Assembly: GCA_014549065.1 (NCBI GenBank)
Contig: JACDOX010000027.1
Span: forward strand, 6,525,257 to 6,589,256
Direction: 5' to 3'
Source of the DNA: Cardinalis cardinalis
Taxonomy: Eukaryota; Chordata; Aves; Passeriformes; Cardinalidae
DNA length: 64,000 nt
Numbering within the stretch: the first letter of the stretch is position 1; each line of letters opens with the position of its first letter. A program made the translations under genes and the position numbers. This document shows positions 57,925-64,000 of this stretch, in pieces. The notes below the pieces were generated by a model. It saw only the letters and a list, made by a program, of their open reading frames with translations. It made no database searches and was not told the DNA's origin.

Positions 57925-60900
57925 GTAAGAAAATGTACAGAAAATAAAAATTTGAATGATAATATATTCACTGGATGATGGCTAGATAGACTTGATTCTT
58001 TCTTTTGCTTCCAAGAAATGCTAGTCTTCCAGTTTGGTGGAAGTGAAATNATGTCTTTGTGGCTTATCCTAGGAATTTAGAGTTACTACAGCATGACAGG
58101 TACACACATAACTGTACTGCCTATGGTGGAGGGAAGCTCATCTTCTTTCATAGTGTTAGGCCTGGTGCATATCATTTAATAAGGAAAAAATGTACAACTT
58201 CTCTTTAAAATTGACNTTGTCAGTTCTGTCCCACAGCAGAAGTCGTGTTTTCATGTCTGCTTTTACACTGGTGTCCTTGCTTTTGAATTATACATGCGTT
58301 TGCACAATACCTTCAAAATTATTTTCCTTCTTGCTTCTTAATTTTTCTTTGTAAGAATTTTTTGTCATTTTTTTGCATCTTTTCTATTGTCCCCAGTTAC
58401 AAGGAAAAAGCTCCATATTACCTGCTCTTGCATTTTGCTGCTGTAACAAGAACAAGTTCTTCCAATTGTAGGAAACAATTAACAGACTAATCCTTTGGGA
58501 GTTGTGCATCTGCAGACATTTGGGAGCCAGTCATTCTTCCATGTTTCATCTGTGAGTCAGCTGGCTGACACTACACAGCACTTAAGCATCATGACTCTTT
58601 TGCACTTACTCCTTGGTAGCAGGATTTAGTTGTAAAAATGCACAAGGGCAGCGTAGTAAAAGGGAAGCAGTACAGATATAATTGNGGCTACACAGAACCA
58701 TATAAGTCAGCAGAACAATACTACTAAACATGAAGAGGGGGAAAGTTCAGCAATTTGCAGAGTTAAATAGCTCTAGGCTAGACCTACACTAGACTATGGA
58801 TCACAAACAATATCAGTAGTATAGATGTTATAAGGAATGGTACCAACAAACAGAAGTATCTGCAAGACTTAAGGCAGGCAAGAAGTCCAGCCAAATGTTT
58901 GGAAAACTATTCAGTGACATTATGACATCCAATTACTGCATTACAGTATTTCCCAGTCAGACCTTGAGTAGTAAGCTAAGGGAAAAAATGGTAGAGATGA
59001 TACATGTGTGAAGCTCAGATGAAACAGAAGCCTTAAATCCTTAGAATTCTGTATTATCTTGGTTCACATCCATTGTTTTTAACCAGAACATTATTCCACG
59101 AAATCTCTAACTGTACTTAGCCAAGATGACTAAGTGAAGAAGTTCAAACAGAAGCATCAAACCTTTTCAGAATGATAGAAAAGTACTGCTGATTAAGAAA
59201 GTTTATACTAAGGGTCTGAGCAGTTAGAGTGAAAATAAAAACTACAATCCAGACGTTTTTGGTGTGCTTTTAACTAAGTTGGGACAAGCTGCAAAATAGG
59301 TGCTGATGAGTCCTGTGCAATAGACACTGCCCATTTCAGGCTCTCAAAATACAGTTTATGATAGATATATTTCTGCTCAGCTTCAAAAGGCAAGATTCAG
59401 ATAGTTGAGGTAGAATGACATACTGAACATTTTTCAGAGCATATGTTTTAGGTCTTGTTTTATAATAAGGCTGAAACAACAGTTTGTTCATACAGCTGTA
59501 AATCTTAGGCAGATGAATGTACACATTCTGAATCACTGCAGCAGGGCTTCTGTAAGGGTTGAAATGAATGGTCTGCATGATTTGAAAATGTACAGCAGGT
59601 ATGACTGCCATTGGAGACTAAGAACTGACAAACCTTTTGATGTATGCACACACTCTGTGGGGTTGTGGTTGGAGCAACTTTATAGTGTGGGAAGCATGAG
59701 GACAAATAGCAGCTTTGGTTGCCAGTTGCTGTTTAGAGGCTGGGGCATGTAAATAGCCAAGATAATTTGGGCAAAACAGCCACCAGGATCTGGTAATGAT
59801 CCTCAAAAGGTTTTCTTATGCATGCCGGTTAATGGTTGGGCTCTGTCTTGAAGCGTGAACATCTTGAACCCATATAATTTGTTTTATGCAATTTAGTTTC
59901 TTACTCGTGTAAAAGTTCACCCCTCTTCTTCATGGAAATAAATGTTTTTCCCTCTGCAGCAATTTACTTCTGTTCTGTTGTGAGAAGAAAAAAATAATAC
60001 AGAAAATATTGAGCATCTTTGAGGTCAGAACAACTGGTTTCTTAACATTTAACTATAGCCTTCAGAGAATGTTTGAATGTGCATCTTCTGTGCTAAGATT
60101 CTTGGTAAAAGAATCATATTTGAAGATTGTTGTGAAGTGCTTGTGTCATCATCCCTGACCTGCACTAGGCAGCACTCCCAAAGTGGTACAGACCACTCCC
60201 AAAGCATCACTGGGAGAGTGTTGCAGCTCAAGGCCCAAGTTCCCCAAGGCCTCTTGGCAATTCTCAAAGGAATGGGCATGTTGATGTAAATCTGTGGTTG
60301 GCTCTTCATGAGACAGGCAGTGACTTCATTTATAGCTGCACAAAGCTTGTATCTTACTCTGAAGTGGAAAGGTCTTGGCTTTTGGATGGCTTTTAACATG
60401 CTTTTTGGAGAAGTTTTGGTGCTTCTCTATGAAAGGGAGACAAGGAGAAGTGTTACTTACAAAGGATAAAAGTCTCTTCTTCAGCCCCAGTGCTTAAACA
60501 GAAAGGCTGTGATGTGCTAACTGAGGCTTGGGAAACAGGGCAGGAGCAGGGTCAGGTCAAACAAACTGGGTTTTGCTGACTGAGGGAAACATCTAGTATC
60601 CCTAGTGGGAATATTTGGAATTGTAAACACACTGCTGTTCTGCAGGTCTAACTGTTCTGGCTTGGTGTATGCAGGCACAGTAACTGTAGACTCCAGTCGT
60701 GCAACTGAGTTTGGCATCACATGTTTCCAGTGAGAAGACAAAACCAAAAATGTCTCTCTGGATGAGCATTTTATTGCTTACTTTTTCAGATGAGCCAGCT
60801 TTTATGAGGAAGAAAAGATATCTTTGAATTTCATGCTTGTAAAATTATTCTGTTTAAACCAGGATAACGGACACAGGTTAAGCAGAATACCTGGATTATT

Positions 60901-63900
60901 GGAGTTACTGTGTTTTGCCTTGGAATTAGGAGGCATTGGCCTGGGATTCAGCTCTGTGTACATTGGCTCATTCTGAGTATTAAAGGGCATCCTTTCTGTT
61001 GCTGCAGAAAGTGCACCTCTCTTGTTGAGCTAGCAACTTACCTTGCCTAGGGTATCCTATCCCTGTGTTTGGACAAGTAAATTTCTCTCTTAAATGATGA
61101 GGACTGCAAATAAAGAGAGATGCATTTTCATTTACCTTTAATCTAGAGTAGTAGGGATTTAAGATGGAGTGAAAAGAGATTCTTATGTTACTTACAGTTC
61201 AGAGAAAATCACATAGGGGTTAATTTTAACTTATATGTCTGTCTCTGCTACTGGCTGTACAGGACGTGGCTGAACCTTCTAGCTGGCAGCTCTATGTGCC
61301 AAGAAACTTGCAATTAGCTGACTTCTGACAAACCGTGTGCAATGTTTTAGCACGCTTCAGGTTTTAATCTATTTCTGTCAAAATTCAGCTTGCTGTTTCT
61401 ATTCTGTACTTGCAAGTTGTCATTGTGAAGACCAGAATCCCAACTCAGTTCTGTGGCTGGGGCTAATACAGGTCACAGAGGACCAATGGGATATGCTCCC
61501 TGTATTCACTTCTGAACGGGGGAACCTCGACATGATGAATCAACCACGGTTTTTGTCTTGATCTTTTTGCAACCTTCAAGGTAGAAAATTACTTNTGAAG
61601 GTGGCACAAGCATGGATTGCAGTGGCAGGATCCTGATTCAAGAGGAGGAGGAAGTAGCTGAATGTGAATCATGTTTTTTCAGGGTGTGAGCATTCTGAGT
61701 AAGAACAGTGATGAAGCCAAGAATTCACCGACACTGTGTATTGGTCCCAGTAAGCAGAGTCAATTGCCTTTGAAAGCCATGTGCACCCAAGCAAACATAT
61801 GCTTTCTGCTGTTCCATAATCTGGTCCTGTGTCTGGGCTGTGACGCTTTGGCGTTCTGACTGCAGCAATGCTGATACTGAAAAAAAAAAAGGAATACTCT
61901 AGCAGGAATTTATCAACTCTGAAAATGTGATTTCAGCTGCCATATGAAATGAAGTGTCTTCATCTCATACCTTATATAGACATTTTCTTGTGTNAGTTGC
62001 ACAGTGAATGTCAGCATTATTTTCTGTAATCATCCTTCACACCCTATCTCTATTGGCTTTGCTTGAGCTCACAGAACCCCACAGACACAGGGAACCAGTC
62101 TGGCACTGTTCTTCTGAGACTTTGCATTGGCCATCTGCTTTCAGACCCTTTTTCTTGAATAAGAGCAAGAGTCCCATCTGCATGATGTCAGCTAGTGTTG
62201 TAGCCCATCACTCCTCTGCCATTTCTATAGGTCTTCTGAATAAAAACCATCACAAATGTAAGTCTTGGTAAAGGGCTCCCTAAGGCTCTCTGGGACTTGA
62301 TGGGGAACGTGGGCAAAAGAGGCTAATGCCAGCTGTAGACTTGCAAATAATCACAAGCAGCTTCTGAAGACCCTCCTTTGATCGGCCACCATCAGTGCAC
62401 ATGCTTCACTTCTGTTTGTAGCTAGGCAGCAGTCTTCTGCCATTGGTGCAAAGGCAAGCCTGCAGTTCTAAAAGCTCTCCAGCACACTGACCAGTAGGTA
62501 TTGTTGGATCTGGCTCACTGCTGCCATAGCCTTCCCCAAAGGAAGGGAAACAGTGGACTGTTACAAAGAGCTCATCTCTGTAATCTCTCAAGTGAAGGCT
62601 TGACTCCAATCCAGGTTTCAGGTTGGTGAGAAAAACGTCTTTCCTGAGGGANGTGCTGGTCTCAGTGGGCTTCTACAAGAAACTGTGATTTAGCTTACAA
62701 CAGGGCATGTTTCTNAGAACACATTTCCAATATGGACAACTTCTCTCACAGCAAAGACTTTGCTTATAACCAAACATTTTGATTTTCCTGCAGCTGAAGA
62801 CAACCTTTTCTTAAGCCCACTTCTGATTTAATTTCTGAGATATGCAAGAAGATGGCTGCTTATTGACAGAAAGGAGTGTCATCCAATAGTGTCATCCAAT
62901 CAGATTCATTTTGTTTCTGCATAATAAGAAGATATCCATAGGAACTCTCTTTCTGTGTCTTTGGCACTGCTGAAAGAGGTGGAGGTTCTGCAGCTCTGTT
63001 AGCAGCANCATTCCTGAGTTTTAATTCAGATGACTGTGCAGTTTTGAAAAAATCTGGAAAGAAGACTGTTAGACTTTGTGGTTCAGTAAAAAGGACATGT
63101 TGAGAGTTGAGTCCTCTGCTTCTGTCCTCTCTTACCTCTCTCTATGTATGTCTTAATATTGCTTTGTTTCATTTTATTACTGTGCTGTGAAATACTTGGT
63201 TTACCTTGGCTTGCANCTTCAATATTTTTGGTATCTTCTCCATCTCATAAATTTCACATAAATTACCATAAATAAACTTGTTTTTCTTGCCTGTCACTTT
63301 TTATCTCTTGAGGAGCTATTAAGATATTGCACAATTCTAGGCCATTAACAGTAAAATATGGCCCAAGAAATAGATATCATTTTCTGTAAAGCTAAAATGA
63401 CTTCAGAATTTTTGTCATTCTTTTCTCAGTTGTAATCAGGTTGTTTTATGGCAGAATTTCCTTTCCATTGCTGTTGCTCAATGTTCTTGTTCTTTTTGAA
63501 ATCTCAGCAGCAAGTTTTAAAATAATCACCCAAAAGATTTGTACCTTAGAGAAGAAAGGCTGTTAGCAAAATGCCAGTGAAATTCAGAAACATAGCTAAA
63601 TATAGACTTAAAAGCACCTAAAACAGTGTAGCCCAGTGTTAATAAATCACCTTAATTATTGTGTACTTTTTTTTTTTGTAAAACAGACAAAACGATTAAC
63701 CAAGCTGTATCTTTTTCAATTGTATTCAAGGTAAATTGTTTNGGCAGATATATTTTTAGTTAGTAATCAGGTTTAACAACTAAGGCAAATGTCTTGCTTG
63801 GCTATCATTAGCATAAATAAATATTTATGATGTGCTTGTACAGCTACCTGCTGCATGCAGATAGCAAGCACACCCTATGTGTGTATGCATATACATGTAT

Positions 63901-64000
63901 GTACAGGTTGATATACACGTGTATCATATATTTGTATCTTGACTGATGGAGAAGACAACACATCTGGAGTAAACCTTGGGCACGGGACTGGCTTTCAAGA
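57925..64000 (+). other. ELF1: ELF1 intron 8 (at least 6.1 kb, runs out of the window)
   Basis: After the donor GTAAGA no sequence matching the expected ELF1 continuation (codon 422 Arg followed by a T-I-Q-A-P-type segment) was found up to 64000, so the intron continues beyond the window. The stretch is AT-rich with mild TG/CA-rich low complexity at about 63880-63940. No CR1 copy, RNA gene or unrelated gene was recognised. Confidence 0.85.

Overview
The window is a stretch of vertebrate, almost certainly avian, nuclear genome. It holds the promoter side and the first two thirds of one protein-coding gene on the + strand, ELF1 (E74-like ETS transcription factor 1). The bird assignment rests on several truncated LINE copies with the sequence and characteristic 3' ends of the CR1 (chicken repeat 1) family, together with an ELF1 protein that is close to, but clearly diverged from, the mammalian one. 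The species cannot be named from this sequence. Many isolated single N bases and one 291-base N gap indicate a draft assembly.

Layout: 1-2116 is upstream flank with no recognised gene. A CR1 tail (2117-2316) abuts a CpG island (about 2325-3420, interrupted by the N gap) that is the best candidate promoter and first non-coding exon of ELF1. A roughly 28 kb intron 1 follows; it holds two CR1 copies, low-complexity tracts, a 40-bp-period direct repeat, and a GC-rich patch at 12853-13129 with splice-like borders that may be an alternative 5' exon. Seven coding exons were placed with matching splice sites and reading phases: 30824-30895, 39105-39279, 47416-47523, 48110-48274, 53067-53150, 56174-56366 and 57457-57924. 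Together they encode residues 1-421 plus a split codon. They cover the Elf-1 N-terminal acidic region, a basic linker, the complete ETS DNA-binding domain (about residues 203-286) and the start of the Ser/Thr/Gln-rich C-terminal region. The terminal coding exon and 3' UTR were not found by 64000 and must lie downstream.

The main points of interest are small. The Rb-pocket-type motif in the N-terminal domain reads LTCVD rather than LXCXE. The 5' UTR part of the start exon has three short upstream ORFs, one of which overlaps the ELF1 start codon. Exon 3 has a weak splice donor. Exons 4-6 are all symmetric phase-1 units. The introns contain a perfect 26-bp AT-rich palindrome, an exact 41-bp tandem duplication, a long polypyrimidine tract and a possible solo LTR remnant. 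No second gene, RNA gene, or evidence for a new multi-gene system was seen; most of the window is ordinary intron.
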